DNA of 64,000 nucleotides from JAMBLL01 sp964460075 (GCA_964460075.1 CAYWPC010000012.1:13584-77583), one strand, 5' to 3'. Shown: positions 1-8,975, numbered from the stretch's first letter. A program made the numbers and translations. The notes: a model not told the origin generated them from the sequence alone.

Positions 1-415
1 CAGCAGCTGTCGCCTGCGACGACAGGGCGTCCATGCTTTGTGCGAGTGTCGACCGGGGCACGAGCTCCATTGCAATACTTGTGACACCTTGCTCGGCAAT
101 GTCTTGTAGTGCTTGCGCGTTGGCGGTCGGGTCGAGCAGTCCGAGGACGACACCATGGTCCGCAAGGACATCGAGCGCGGTGGCGTCGATGGGGCCGACC
201 GTGAACAGGAGGTCGAGGGGAGCCGCGTCAGCGAAGGACGTGACAATCTGTGCTCCGGCCTCTTGGAACTGTTCGTCGGTGATTGCGGATCGGTCTCCTG
301 CGCCCGAGACAACGGCGATATCGAAGCCGAGCTCTATGAGTGACACCACGGACGCCGGTGTCGCTGCTACCCGTGCTTCGGAAATGGCAGGTTCTCGTCT
401 AATCCCTAGTTGCAT
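1..415 (-). CDS. pntA: NAD(P) transhydrogenase subunit alpha, 5' part only
   Basis: The gene runs off the left edge, so only the first 138 codons are present. The translation starts MQLGIRREPAISEARVAATP and continues with VVSGAGDRSAI and LVPRSTLAQSMDALSSQA. These match the N-terminal domain of PntA/alanine dehydrogenase-like proteins: the E-x-R-VA-x-TP opening and the R-x-x-x-AQSMDALSSQA segment typical of transhydrogenase rather than alanine dehydrogenase. The enzyme couples hydride transfer between NADH and NADP+ to proton movement across the membrane; PntAB supplies NADPH, which ilvC upstream would consume. No Shine-Dalgarno is visible. A TACCTT hexamer lies 8 nt before the ATG (424-429), so the message may be leaderless. 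The NAD-binding part is outside the window. Confidence 0.85.
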   Translation of the reverse strand, partial: MQLGIRREPAISEARVAATPASVVSLIELGFDIAVVSGAGDRSAITDEQFQEAGAQIVTSFADAAPLDLLFTVGPIDATALDVLADHGVVLGLLDPTANAQALQDIAEQGVTSIAMELVPRSTLAQSMDALSSQATAA

Positions 416-590
416 AGTCAAAGAAGGTAGAACATCGCGCGACTCAATTGGCTTTCAGACGAGTATTGGTATACGGCACGCCTTCCTGGCGGCAGAGAGC
501 ACATCAGCGCTGTGCGGGCGCCCTGAACCTTGGCACGGCGTCATTGATGTGTTTTCTGTCTCACCACTATTCGTCGACGCACGGACCAGG

Positions 591-1451
591 TCAGATGTCA
601 GCATTCAAATGCTCGAGCGCGCTCACGATCGCTTGTTGTACGTCTGCGTCGAGTCGAGGGAGAGGTCTGCGACCGTTGCCAGGATGCATGCCTGCGAGTG
701 AGGCGGCGAATTTCGTGCCGGACACGCCGTACTCCTCCACTACAGAGATCACAGCAGCGAGCCGTTGCTGTGCCGAGGCGTCGCCGGAGCAGGCCTCCGC
801 AACCGTCGTGAAGGCATAATTCGCACTTGCGGTGATCGCACCGTATGCGCCTCGCTTTGCACTCTCGGCGAGTACCCGAGAGCTCCCTGCGTACACGATG
901 AATAGTTCGCTGAGGATGCCTTCGACGTCGGTGAGTCGTTCGACATCTCCTCCACTGTCCTTCATGCCGATGATGTTCCGATGGTGGGCCAGTTCGACGA
1001 CGGATGCACATGGGAGCTCGTATCCCGTGACACGTGGCACGCTGTACAGGATCACCGGGAGGGGGGACTGATCCGCCACCCACTCGTAGTAGTCGACGAT
1101 CGTTGATCTTCGGCCTCGAACCAGCGTTGTTGGTGTCACGACGAGAACGGCGTCTGCACCCCCATCGGCAGCCTCCCGGATCTGAGCAGCGGCCTGGCGT
1201 CCCGATTCTGCGAACACGCCACAAAGGATGGTCAAACTGTGGGATGTCCTGCGGGCGGAATCGACCAGAGCGCTACGCTCTCCCGGCTCGAGATAGGGGC
1301 CTTCACCTGTGGAACCTGCGATGAGGATGCCTTGGGTGCCCGAAGCAACAGCGGTAGCGACATTGTGTCCATGTGCGACGAGATCGACCTCGCCGCTGCT
1401 ATCGAAAGCCGTGACGAGGGCAGGCATCGCGCGTGGCCAGTTTGTCGTCAT
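591..1451 (-). CDS. DapA/NanA-family aldolase (dihydrodipicolinate synthase-like)
   Basis: A class I aldolase-family TIM barrel of 286 residues. I chose the ATG that overlaps the gnd stop by 4 bases (ATGA); a longer in-frame ORF upstream lies inside gnd and is unlikely. Family landmarks: GSTGEG at residues 46-51, Tyr136 in ILYSVPRVTG and the Schiff-base Lys164 in GMKDSGGD. DapA proper has YNVPSRTG, whose Arg binds the carboxylate of pyruvate or the product; here that position is Val (YSVPRVTG), with Arg one place earlier. The substrate is therefore uncertain: 4-hydroxy-tetrahydrodipicolinate synthase, 2-keto-3-deoxy-sugar acid aldolase and related activities are all possible. Its tight coupling to 6-phosphogluconate dehydrogenase favours a sugar-acid role, but that is inference. 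Confidence 0.8.
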   Translation of the reverse strand: MTTNWPRAMPALVTAFDSSGEVDLVAHGHNVATAVASGTQGILIAGSTGEGPYLEPGERSALVDSARRTSHSLTILCGVFAESGRQAAAQIREAADGGADAVLVVTPTTLVRGRRSTIVDYYEWVADQSPLPVILYSVPRVTGYELPCASVVELAHHRNIIGMKDSGGDVERLTDVEGILSELFIVYAGSSRVLAESAKRGAYGAITASANYAFTTVAEACSGDASAQQRLAAVISVVEEYGVSGTKFAASLAGMHPGNGRRPLPRLDADVQQAIVSALEHLNADI

Positions 1452-2911
1452 GCCTGATACGTCCCTGACGTCACGTCGCCGCCGTGTCCGGTCCAGTCGG
1501 TGTGAAACCATTCGTTGCGAGCCATATCGACCCGTTCATATGTGTGCGCTCCGAAGTAGTCGCGCTGCGCCTGGATGAGGTTTGCGGGCAAGCGCTCCGA
1601 TCGGTATGCATCGTAGAACGACAACGCCGACGCATACGCCGGTACGGGTATGCCCGCAGCGATAGCTCTCCCAACGGTTCGCCGCCAGCCAGCGAGCGCT
1701 TCGGTGATCTCACCAGCGAAGTAGTCGTCGAGGAGCAGATTGGTGAGATTCGGGGATGATCTGTACGCGGCCATGATGTCGTTGAGGAACCGGGAGCGGA
1801 TGATGCATCCAGCCCTCCACAGCCCAGCGATGGTCGCTTGGTCCAAATCCCACGCGTACGTCTTGCTCGCAGCATCGATGAGCATGAATCCCTGAGCATA
1901 CGAGACGATTTTGGAGGCGTAGAGTGCATCGTGGAGATCCGATATGACATGGTCGCCCGTGAAGTGGCCACGGTCGATCGGTTCGTCGAAGCGCTTCGAG
2001 GCGACTACACGTTCTTCGACGAGTGCTGACACCATCCTTGCATAGACCGACTCGCCCACAAGCGTTACCGGCATGCCTTCCTCCATCGAGGAGATGACCG
2101 TCCACTTGCCCGTCCCCTTCTGACCAGCGGCGTCGAGGATTGTGTCGATCGTTGGTTGGTCGTCGCTTCCGGTGTGGGCGAGAATCTTGCTCGTGATCTC
2201 GATGAGATACGAATCGAGCTTGCCTTGGCTCCACGAGGAGAAGTGCTGGTGCATCTCGCTCGGAGACAGCCCGGCACCTCGTCGCATGATGTCGTACGCC
2301 TCAGCGATCACCTGCATATCACCGTATTCGATGCCGTTGTGGACCATCTTGACGAAGTGACCTGCACCTCCAGGGCCGATCCAAGCTGCCATCGGCTCGT
2401 CACCTACCTTCGCGGCAATGGCTGTGATTGCAGGTTTGATGATCGGCCACGCGTCGGGATCTCCGCCAGGCATGATCGATGGCCCATATCTGGCTCCTTC
2501 CTCCCCGCCCGATATTCCCGCTCCCACGAATGAGATTCCCCTGGCGGTGAGTTCGGCGTATCTGCGCTCGGTATCTGTGAACAGCGAGTTGCCGCCGTCG
2601 ACGATGACGTCACCACGTTCGAGCAGAGGGCCGAGCGCTGCGATCTGGTCATCTACCGGTGAGCCTGCCTTGATCATGAGAAGCACGATTCTCGGTCGTT
2701 CGATCGACGCAACGAAGGTGGCGAGGTCGTAGGAGGCGATCGCACCCGCTGCGGCGCCTTCACCGTCCATGAACGTCCGAGTCCGCTCCGGCGTCCGGTT
2801 GAATACGGCGACGTGTTGTCCATGATCTGCAAGGTTCAAGACCAGATTCTGGCCCATGACTGCCAGTCCGATCACGCCGACGTCGGCTCGATGTTCGATC
2901 AGGTCCTCCAA
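1448..2911 (-). CDS. gnd: 6-phosphogluconate dehydrogenase, decarboxylating
   Basis: Oxidatively decarboxylates 6-phosphogluconate to ribulose 5-phosphate, giving NADPH in the pentose phosphate pathway. At 487 residues it is the long form of the family. Visible landmarks: the Rossmann motif GLAVMGQN (residues 15-22), Arg39-Thr40 after the second strand as in NADP-specific forms, GISGGEEGA (132-140), and catalytic Lys188 and Asn192 in KMVHNG followed by IEYGDMQ. It starts 36 nt after leuB and overlaps the aldolase gene downstream, so it is probably co-transcribed with the branched-chain operon. NADPH from this step could feed acetohydroxyacid isomeroreductase, which may be the logic of the arrangement (inference). 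Confidence 0.95.
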   Translation of the reverse strand: MEDLIEHRADVGVIGLAVMGQNLVLNLADHGQHVAVFNRTPERTRTFMDGEGAAAGAIASYDLATFVASIERPRIVLLMIKAGSPVDDQIAALGPLLERGDVIVDGGNSLFTDTERRYAELTARGISFVGAGISGGEEGARYGPSIMPGGDPDAWPIIKPAITAIAAKVGDEPMAAWIGPGGAGHFVKMVHNGIEYGDMQVIAEAYDIMRRGAGLSPSEMHQHFSSWSQGKLDSYLIEITSKILAHTGSDDQPTIDTILDAAGQKGTGKWTVISSMEEGMPVTLVGESVYARMVSALVEERVVASKRFDEPIDRGHFTGDHVISDLHDALYASKIVSYAQGFMLIDAASKTYAWDLDQATIAGLWRAGCIIRSRFLNDIMAAYRSSPNLTNLLLDDYFAGEITEALAGWRRTVGRAIAAGIPVPAYASALSFYDAYRSERLPANLIQAQRDYFGAHTYERVDMARNEWFHTDWTGHGGDVTSGTYQA

Positions 2912-2947
2912 TGTTTCGCCGAGGCGTTCAGCGTACCGAGCTGCCTC

Positions 2948-4009
2948 CTACAGCGCCTCCACGACGGCTGAGCCCATCTCGGTCGTCGTCACTGATCGAC
3001 CCCCAGCGGCAATATCGGGGGTTCGCATGCCCTGGTCCAGAACTGTGTCGACGGCTGACTCGATTGCGGCAGCCTCTGTCGTCAGATCGAGTGAGTATCG
3101 CAGAGCCATCGCTGCAGCAAGGATCGCCGCGAGAGGGTTTGCCGATCCGGTTCCCGCGATGTCGGGTGCGGATCCATGGATCGGCTCGTATACGCCAGGT
3201 GACGTTTCACCGAGCGAAGCAGAGGGCAGCAGACCGAGGGAACCAGGAAGCATCGACGCCTCATCGGTGAGAATGTCACCGAAGAGGTTGCCGGTCACAA
3301 TCACGTCGAAGTCTCTTGGGCGTGCAAGCAGGTGCATCGCCATCGCGTCGACGAGAACGGTCTCGTAGTCGATGTCTGGAAACTCGCTCGACATGACGCG
3401 GTCTGTCGTGGATCGCCATAGCCGGGAAACCGAAAGAACGTTTGCTTTGTCCACTGAAGTCAGCTTCCCAGATCGCCTGCGAGCCGCATGGGCGGCAAGA
3501 CGTACGATTCGCTCGATCTCAGTCACCGAGTAGCGCATGTGGTTAGCAACGGTGCTGCCGTCTTCAGAGGTGGTGGATCCGCCGAAATAGATACCGCCGG
3601 TGAGTTCCCTGAAGAACAAGATGTCGACGCCGTCGATGATCTCGCGCTTGAGAGGCGACGCGTCGGCGAGCTGAGGACGGGTGCGTACCGGCCGAAGGTT
3701 TGCAAAGAGGCCTAGTTCCTCCCTCAATGCCAGCAGGCCGTCCTCGGGCCGTACGGTTGCGAGTGGATCGCTCCACCGAGGTCCTCCCACTGCACCGAGC
3801 AGGACCGCGTCGGAGGCCTTGGCAGCTCGCAATGTTCCTTCGGGTAGCGGTGTCCCTGTGTCGTCGATGGCGCATCCGCCGATGATGTGCTCGGTGAACA
3901 CAAAGTCGTGGTGGTAGGTGTTGCCGATTGTATGAAGTGCCCGTCTGGCCTGTTGGATGACCTCGGGGCCAATACCGTCCCCAGGCAAGAGAGCGAAGGT
4001 AGCGCGCAT
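2948..4009 (-). CDS. leuB: 3-isopropylmalate dehydrogenase
   Basis: NAD-dependent oxidation and decarboxylation of 3-isopropylmalate in leucine synthesis. The 353-residue protein opens with LLPGDGIGPEV, has the HGSAPDIAGTGSANPLA motif that positions NAD near the C-terminus, and GNLFGDILTDEAS with the metal-binding aspartates. Length and motif order are normal for bacterial LeuB. The ATG lies 4 nt after the leuA stop, so translation is probably coupled. The genes for isopropylmalate isomerase (leuC, leuD), needed between LeuA and LeuB, are not in this window. Confidence 0.95.
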   Translation of the reverse strand: MRATFALLPGDGIGPEVIQQARRALHTIGNTYHHDFVFTEHIIGGCAIDDTGTPLPEGTLRAAKASDAVLLGAVGGPRWSDPLATVRPEDGLLALREELGLFANLRPVRTRPQLADASPLKREIIDGVDILFFRELTGGIYFGGSTTSEDGSTVANHMRYSVTEIERIVRLAAHAARRRSGKLTSVDKANVLSVSRLWRSTTDRVMSSEFPDIDYETVLVDAMAMHLLARPRDFDVIVTGNLFGDILTDEASMLPGSLGLLPSASLGETSPGVYEPIHGSAPDIAGTGSANPLAAILAAAMALRYSLDLTTEAAAIESAVDTVLDQGMRTPDIAAGGRSVTTTEMGSAVVEAL

Positions 4010-4013
4010 GCGT

Positions 4014-5549
4014 TCAGGCGTCTTCTTTGTCTTCTTCGGTGGCTCGTTCGAACGCTGCCTTGTTCAGCGCAGTGACCATGGCTCTGGCCGAGCCCTCGAC
4101 GACGTCGGTTGACACACCCGACCCAGCGTACGTGGTTGCACCAACCTTGATGATGACGTTGACGTTGGCCATCGCGTCGGCACCAGATGTCAGGGGAGAA
4201 ACGCGGTAGTCGATCAGTGTGGCAGGGATCGAATAGGCATCCTGAAGGGCGACGAAGGTGGCATTCACCATGCCGTCACCCTCCGCCGAAGACGTCAATG
4301 TCTCGCCGTCTCTTTCAAGCGTCACCGTCGCGTCTGGCGTTACGTCTGATCCTCCTGTTGCGTGAATGCCCACAAGGGTCCATTCGTACGCGTCGGCCTT
4401 TGAGTCGGCTGCGACGATCGCTCGTAGGCCTTGCTCGCTGATCTCGCCCTTGCGGTCCGCGAGTTCCTTGAAACGTGCGAATGCTCGCTTGAAGTCCTCG
4501 TCAGACAGGCTGATATCGAGTTTGGCGAGCGCATCGGCAAATGCGGCCCTGCCAGAGTGCTTTCCGAGCACAAGAACCGACTTCTGTCCCACCGTCGAGG
4601 GATCCATGATCTCGTAGGTCTCTCGGTTGCGAAGGACACCATGCTGATGGATTCCGGATTCGTGAGCGAAAGCGTTTCTGCCAACGACGGCCTTGTTGTA
4701 CTGGATTGGATACCCAGTAAGGCTCGACACCAGCCGTGAGGTCTCAAAAATCTCCTTCGTGTCCGCTTCGATCTCGACCTCGAAATGGTCTGGTCTCGTC
4801 GTCACAGCCATGATGATCTCTTCGGTGGAGGTGTTCCCAGCACGTTCGCCGATTCCGTTGATGGCGCCCTCGATCTGACGTGCACCCGCCCGGATCGCCG
4901 ATAGCGAGTTCGCGACGGCGAGCCCCAAATCGTTGTGACAGTGCGTCGAGATGACGATGTCCTCGTTGCCGTTGCGAACATCGGCGAACACCAGCGATAG
5001 CAACGCCACAAAGTCCTCAGGCATGGCGTAGCCGACCGTGTCAGGGATGTTGATGGTTGTTGCGCCTGCTGCAACGGCTGCTCGGCAGATCTCGACGATG
5101 AATTCGGGGTCAGATCGGGTTGCGTCCTGAGGCGAGAACTCGACGTCATCTACGTATCTGCGCGCTCTCGTCACACCCTCGCGGGCGGAGGCAAGTACCT
5201 CCTGGGGTGTCATGCGCAGCATCTGCTCCATGTGAATCGGCGAGGTCGAGGTAAACACGTGGATTCGTTTCTTGTCTGCTCTCTTGACAGCATCGGCTGC
5301 GCGGTCGATGTCGTCGGGGTGTGTGCGGGCGAGCGAAGCAATGATCGGCCCGGACACCTCTGATGCGATTCGTGAGACGGATTCGAAGTCACCAGGGCTC
5401 GAAGCTGCGAAGCCGGCTTCGATGACATCCACCTTGAGCTTCGCGAGTTGCGTGGCAATGGCGACCTTGTCATCTGGTGACAGCGCGATGCCCGGTGCCT
5501 GTTCGCCGTCTCGCAGCGTCGTGTCGAAGATGATCAACTTGTCATTCAT
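4014..5549 (-). CDS. leuA: 2-isopropylmalate synthase
   Basis: Condenses acetyl-CoA with 2-oxoisovalerate, the committed step to leucine. The N-terminal TIM barrel starts with FDTTLRDGEQAPG (Asp9-Arg13 region, metal and substrate binding) and carries STHCHNDLGLAVANSL with the metal-ligating histidines. ESGIHQHGVL follows in the linker subdomain and the C-terminal ~130 residues form the leucine-sensing regulatory domain with TYAGSG. At 511 residues it is the shorter LeuA type common in proteobacteria and many other phyla, not the ~600-residue type of mycobacteria and corynebacteria. A GGAAGG Shine-Dalgarno precedes the ATG, 32 nt downstream of ilvC. Feedback inhibition by leucine is expected from the retained regulatory domain. 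Confidence 0.95.
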   Translation of the reverse strand: MNDKLIIFDTTLRDGEQAPGIALSPDDKVAIATQLAKLKVDVIEAGFAASSPGDFESVSRIASEVSGPIIASLARTHPDDIDRAADAVKRADKKRIHVFTSTSPIHMEQMLRMTPQEVLASAREGVTRARRYVDDVEFSPQDATRSDPEFIVEICRAAVAAGATTINIPDTVGYAMPEDFVALLSLVFADVRNGNEDIVISTHCHNDLGLAVANSLSAIRAGARQIEGAINGIGERAGNTSTEEIIMAVTTRPDHFEVEIEADTKEIFETSRLVSSLTGYPIQYNKAVVGRNAFAHESGIHQHGVLRNRETYEIMDPSTVGQKSVLVLGKHSGRAAFADALAKLDISLSDEDFKRAFARFKELADRKGEISEQGLRAIVAADSKADAYEWTLVGIHATGGSDVTPDATVTLERDGETLTSSAEGDGMVNATFVALQDAYSIPATLIDYRVSPLTSGADAMANVNVIIKVGATTYAGSGVSTDVVEGSARAMVTALNKAAFERATEEDKEDA

Positions 5550-5581
5550 GCAACCAACCTTCCGCTATTCGCCCAGCGATC

Positions 5582-6595
5582 TCAAATGTCGTCTTCAGGT
5601 GTCTTCGGGACCAGGAATGTCATCATGTCGCGCAGCCGTCTCCCGGTTATTTCGACCGGATGGACAGCGATCGCCGCTCGTGCCGCCTCGAGGCGTGGTG
5701 CTCCTGCTGCGTACTCAGCCATCCACTCTCTTGCGAAATCGCCGGACTGGATCTCTCTAAGGATCTTCTTCATCTCTGCCTTTGTGTCTGCGCTGACGAT
5801 TCGTGGGCCCCTCGAGATGTCACCGTATTCAGCCGTATCCGAGATCGAATGTCGCATCCATGCAATCCCACCCTCCCACAGGAGGTCGACGATCAGCTTG
5901 AGTTCGTGGAGCACCTCGAAATACGCCATCTCAGGTTCGTACCCACCCTCGGTGAGTGTCTCAAATGCTGCCTGGATCAGCGAGTCGACCCCTCCGCACA
6001 GGATGACCTGCTCTCCGAAGAGGTCTGTCTCGGTCTCTGCATCGAAGGTCGTCTCGATGACACCGCCGCGTGTGCCTCCGATCGCGTGCGCATAGGACAA
6101 GCCAAGGGCTCGGGCGTCGCCGGTCGCATCCTGGTGGACCGCAAGGAGTGTCGGTACTCCTGAGCCCTCGACGAACTGTCTGCGAACGAGATGCCCGGGA
6201 CCCTTCGGCGCCACCATGACCACATCGACATCTGGAGGAGGGGTGATGAATCCGAAGTGGATGGAGAATCCGTGAGCGAAGAAGACAGCATCGCCCGAGC
6301 TGAGGTTCGGTGCAATGACGCGCTCATAGACTTCTGGCTGTACCTGGTCGGGAACGAGGACCATGATGACGTCGGCCCAATCGACAGCGGTCGCTGGGTC
6401 GACGACTTTCAGACCGGCGTCGGAAGCTGTCTGGGCCCGCGGAGAGCCCTCCCTGAGCCCAACGACAACGTCGACGCCAGAGTCCTTCAAGTTGAGTGCG
6501 TGGGCGTGGCCCTGGCTTCCGAAGCCGAGGACGGACACCTTGCGGCGTGTGATCAACCCAGGATCGGCATCTGCTTCGTAGTACATCTTGGTCAT
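5582..6595 (-). CDS. ilvC: ketol-acid reductoisomerase (NADP+)
   Basis: Converts acetolactate or acetohydroxybutyrate to the dihydroxy acids in valine and isoleucine synthesis, using Mg2+ and NADPH. This is a class I (short) enzyme of 337 residues. It has GFGSQGHAHALNLKDSG in the Rossmann fold, with Arg and Ser in the following LREGS loop, the phosphate-binding pair seen in NADPH-preferring enzymes. Metal-ligand helices appear in TETDLFGEQ and ELKLIVDLLWEGGI. The ATG overlaps the ilvN stop by 4 bases. The next step (ilvD dehydratase) is not encoded in this window. Confidence 0.96.
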   Translation of the reverse strand: MTKMYYEADADPGLITRRKVSVLGFGSQGHAHALNLKDSGVDVVVGLREGSPRAQTASDAGLKVVDPATAVDWADVIMVLVPDQVQPEVYERVIAPNLSSGDAVFFAHGFSIHFGFITPPPDVDVVMVAPKGPGHLVRRQFVEGSGVPTLLAVHQDATGDARALGLSYAHAIGGTRGGVIETTFDAETETDLFGEQVILCGGVDSLIQAAFETLTEGGYEPEMAYFEVLHELKLIVDLLWEGGIAWMRHSISDTAEYGDISRGPRIVSADTKAEMKKILREIQSGDFAREWMAEYAAGAPRLEAARAAIAVHPVEITGRRLRDMMTFLVPKTPEDDI

Positions 6596-7122
6596 CGTGC
6601 TGGCTCCCTACGCTGCTCTCCGTTGTTTCTTCGTTGCTTCTTGGTCGCTGACTTCGTGTCCTTCGCCAGGGCGATCCGCCCGGATTTCACGAGACTGACG
6701 ATGCCGTAGATCTTCATGATCTCAAGGAAGTCGGCAAGACGCGACGGTTCGCCGACGACTTCGAATGTGATGGTTTGCACGCCGACATCGACTGCCTTGG
6801 CTTCGAAGATGGTCGCAGCGTCGAGAATCTCACCCCTACGGGCCGGTTCGGCGTTGACCCGCACCAGCATGATCTCGCGTTCTACTGCAGAACCAGGTGC
6901 GTGCTCGGTGACCTTGAGTGTGTGAATGAGCTTGTACAGCTGCTTGACGATCTGCTCCATCTCCGGTCCGTCGACGACGACCGTCATACGGGACCGCTTG
7001 GGGTCTTCCGTTGGGCCGACCGTCAGTGAGTGAATGTTGAAGTCACGTCGCGCAAACATCGAGGACACACGGGCGAGAACACCTGGCTTGTTCTCGACAG
7101 TCACAGAGATCACATGCTGCAT
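6592..7122 (-). CDS. ilvN: acetolactate synthase small (regulatory) subunit
   Basis: Regulatory partner of IlvB that raises its activity and confers valine feedback inhibition. The 176-residue protein starts MQHVISVTVENKPGVLARV, the usual ACT-domain opening, with NIHSLTVGPTED shortly after; a second ACT-like domain follows from about residue 80. The last 25 residues are a Lys/Arg-rich tail beyond the usual end. I chose the ATG sharing one base with the ilvB stop (TGATG). An upstream in-frame Met lies inside ilvB and would add 28 unlikely residues. It overlaps ilvC by 4 bases, so the three genes are tightly coupled. Confidence 0.95.
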   Translation of the reverse strand: MQHVISVTVENKPGVLARVSSMFARRDFNIHSLTVGPTEDPKRSRMTVVVDGPEMEQIVKQLYKLIHTLKVTEHAPGSAVEREIMLVRVNAEPARRGEILDAATIFEAKAVDVGVQTITFEVVGEPSRLADFLEIMKIYGIVSLVKSGRIALAKDTKSATKKQRRNNGEQRREPAR

Positions 7123-8837
7123 CAGAGATCCTCCGGTCCCATGATGATGATGTCGTTCGAGCCGCCAGCTTGGATCATCGGGAATACCATCGCGTTCGGA
7201 TCGCACACGAACTCCATGACCACAGGCCTGTCACTCACGGCTAGCGCCTTGTCGATCGTGGAGACGACCTCCGTCGGCCGCTCAGCCCTGAAACCGGCGC
7301 AACCCATGGCCTCGGCCAGTTTGACAATATCGGGGTTTGATGGTGACAGCTCCGTGCCGCTGTACCTGTTGTTGTAGAACAGCTTCTGCCACTGGCGAAC
7401 CATGCCGAGGTTCGCGTTGTTCATCACAGCGATCTTGACAGGGATCTCCTCGATCGCAGCAGTGATGAGTTCCTGGAACGTCATCTGGAAACAGCCGTCA
7501 CCGTCGATGGCGATGACGGTCGAATCGGGCATGCCAGCTTGAGCGCCAACGGCAGCCGGAACGGCGAAGCCCATCGTTCCCAGTCCACCAGAGTTGATCC
7601 ATGTGTTCGGCTTTTCGAACTGCCAAAACTGTGATGCCCACATCTGGTGCTGGCCAACACCTGAGACGACGATCGTGTCGGGTCCCGATCGTTTGGACAA
7701 CTCGTCGATGACATACTGTTGTTGGATCGGCCCGTCGGGATCCTGGTCATAGGCTAGGGGGAAGTCTCTCAACCAGGCGGCGATGGTGTCGAACCAATCG
7801 TCACGCCGTGGAGCAACATCCCCGTGGAGCGCCTCGTTTCCTGCCTCGATGAGCTGCTGAAGTACCACTTTTGCATCGCCAACGATCGGAACGTCTGCTC
7901 GTCGAATCTTGCCGATCTCGGCCGGGTCGACATCTATGTGGATGACCTTGGCCTCTGGAGCGAACGTCGTGGGGTCTCCCGTCACGCGGTCGTCGAACCG
8001 AGCTCCGACGGCGATGAGGAGATCCGATCGCTGTATCGCTGTCGAAGCGGTGTACGTCCCGTGCATGCCGGACATGCCGAGGGCAAGCGGGTGCGAGTCT
8101 GGGATTGCACCTCGGGCCATCAATGTCGTGACAACCGGAAGATGCTGTGTGGTTGCGAATTCGGTGAGTTGCTCGCTCGCACCGGCCCGAATGATGCCGC
8201 CACCTGCGTAGAGCACGGGACGATCCGAAGCAAGGATCATGTCGATCGCGGCAGCGACTTGTCGAGGGTGTCCCTTGACGGATGGTTTGTAGCCTGGCAG
8301 ATCGAGTTGGCCACGACCATGCCATGCTGTTTCGCTTGCGAGCGCATCTTTGGTGATATCCACGAGCACCGGACCTGGTCGCCCTGTTGATGCGACGTGG
8401 AACGCCTCTCTAATCGATGCGGCGATCTCATCGGCGCTCGTCACGAGGTAGTTGTGTTTGGTCGCTGGCATCGAGATACCCCACGTGTAGGCCTCTTGAA
8501 ATGCGTCGAGCCCGATCGAGTTGGAGCCCACCTGTGCCGTGATCGCAACGACAGGGATCGAATCCATGTACGCATCGGCGAGCGGTGTGATCAGGTTCGT
8601 GGCACCGGGTCCGGATGTAGCGATTGTCACTCCGACGCGTCCCGTTGCATGCGCGTACCCCGATGCCATATGACCGCCACCCTGCTCATGGCGTACGAGC
8701 ACGTGACGGATGGAGCTGTCGTACAGCGAATCGTACGCCCGGAGGATGGCGCCCCCTGGAAGCCCGAAAACAATCTCGACTCCTTCGTGCTCGAGGGATC
8801 GGATGAGTATGTCTGCGCCTGTGAGTAATTCGCCCAT
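7122..8837 (-). CDS. ilvB: acetolactate synthase large (catalytic) subunit
   Basis: Thiamine-diphosphate enzyme catalysing the first common step of branched-chain synthesis. The N-terminal domain has VFGLPGGAIL and RHEQGGGHMASGYA with the catalytic Glu. The TPP/Mg2+ motif is GDGCFQMTFQEL...NNAN in the C-terminal third, and the FAD-associated middle domain is present. Length is 571 residues from the ATG with a GGAGAA Shine-Dalgarno 6 nt upstream. The longer ORF start at 8888 is rejected because it reads through the intrinsic terminator in the leader. First structural gene of ilvBNC-leuAB and the target of the attenuator described separately. Confidence 0.96.
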   Translation of the reverse strand: MGELLTGADILIRSLEHEGVEIVFGLPGGAILRAYDSLYDSSIRHVLVRHEQGGGHMASGYAHATGRVGVTIATSGPGATNLITPLADAYMDSIPVVAITAQVGSNSIGLDAFQEAYTWGISMPATKHNYLVTSADEIAASIREAFHVASTGRPGPVLVDITKDALASETAWHGRGQLDLPGYKPSVKGHPRQVAAAIDMILASDRPVLYAGGGIIRAGASEQLTEFATTQHLPVVTTLMARGAIPDSHPLALGMSGMHGTYTASTAIQRSDLLIAVGARFDDRVTGDPTTFAPEAKVIHIDVDPAEIGKIRRADVPIVGDAKVVLQQLIEAGNEALHGDVAPRRDDWFDTIAAWLRDFPLAYDQDPDGPIQQQYVIDELSKRSGPDTIVVSGVGQHQMWASQFWQFEKPNTWINSGGLGTMGFAVPAAVGAQAGMPDSTVIAIDGDGCFQMTFQELITAAIEEIPVKIAVMNNANLGMVRQWQKLFYNNRYSGTELSPSNPDIVKLAEAMGCAGFRAERPTEVVSTIDKALAVSDRPVVMEFVCDPNAMVFPMIQAGGSNDIIIMGPEDL

Positions 8838-8850
8838 TGTGTTCTCCGGA

Positions 8851-8880
8851 TAAAAGAAACCCTCCGGGGCACGGAGGGTT
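8851..8880 (-). terminator. intrinsic terminator / attenuator hairpin before ilvB
   Basis: On the minus strand AACCCTCCG (8880-8872), a 5-nt loop and CGGAGGGTT (8866-8858) form a perfect 9-bp stem followed by TCTTTTATCC. This is a textbook intrinsic terminator placed between the leader peptide and the ilvB ribosome-binding site. Its only reasonable role there is conditional termination of the ilv-leu operon. Confidence 0.85.
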
Positions 8881-8881
8881 G

Positions 8882-8906
8882 GGCGCATCGTTGGAACTGA
8901 TGCGCC
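8882..8906 (-). promoter_or_regulatory. leader RNA hairpin adjoining the ilv leader peptide stop
   Basis: GGCGCATC and GATGCGCC form a perfect 8-bp stem with a 9-nt loop. On the minus strand the stem begins at the last base (G) of the leader-peptide TAG stop and ends one base before the terminator stem. A ribosome finishing the leader peptide would cover it; one stalled at the Ile/Val/Leu codons would not. I could not identify a classical antiterminator that pairs with the terminator's 5' arm, so the exact switching mechanism is open. Confidence 0.65.
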
Positions 8907-8944
8907 TAGGTAAGAATGAGTACGTACGTGTTTCGGATGCTCAT
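8906..8944 (-). CDS. ilv operon leader peptide
   Basis: A 12-codon ORF encodes MSIRNTYVLILT, with Ile3, Val8, Leu9, Ile10 and Leu11: five of twelve residues are branched-chain amino acids, four of them consecutive. GGAAG lies 5-6 nt before the ATG. It sits about 25 nt downstream of the predicted transcription start and just ahead of two RNA hairpins, the second an intrinsic terminator. The arrangement matches ribosome-mediated attenuation of ilvB operons in other bacteria, where scarcity of charged Ile/Val/Leu tRNAs stalls the leader ribosome and prevents termination. Confidence 0.75.
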   Translation of the reverse strand: MSIRNTYVLILT

Positions 8945-8975
8945 ATGTGCTTCCGTCGGTTGAGGACTGGACGTC

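Noticed and set aside
7122..8888. Longer ilvB starting at 8888
   Set aside because: The extra codons are the intrinsic terminator hairpin itself; the ATG at 8837 has the Shine-Dalgarno and family start.
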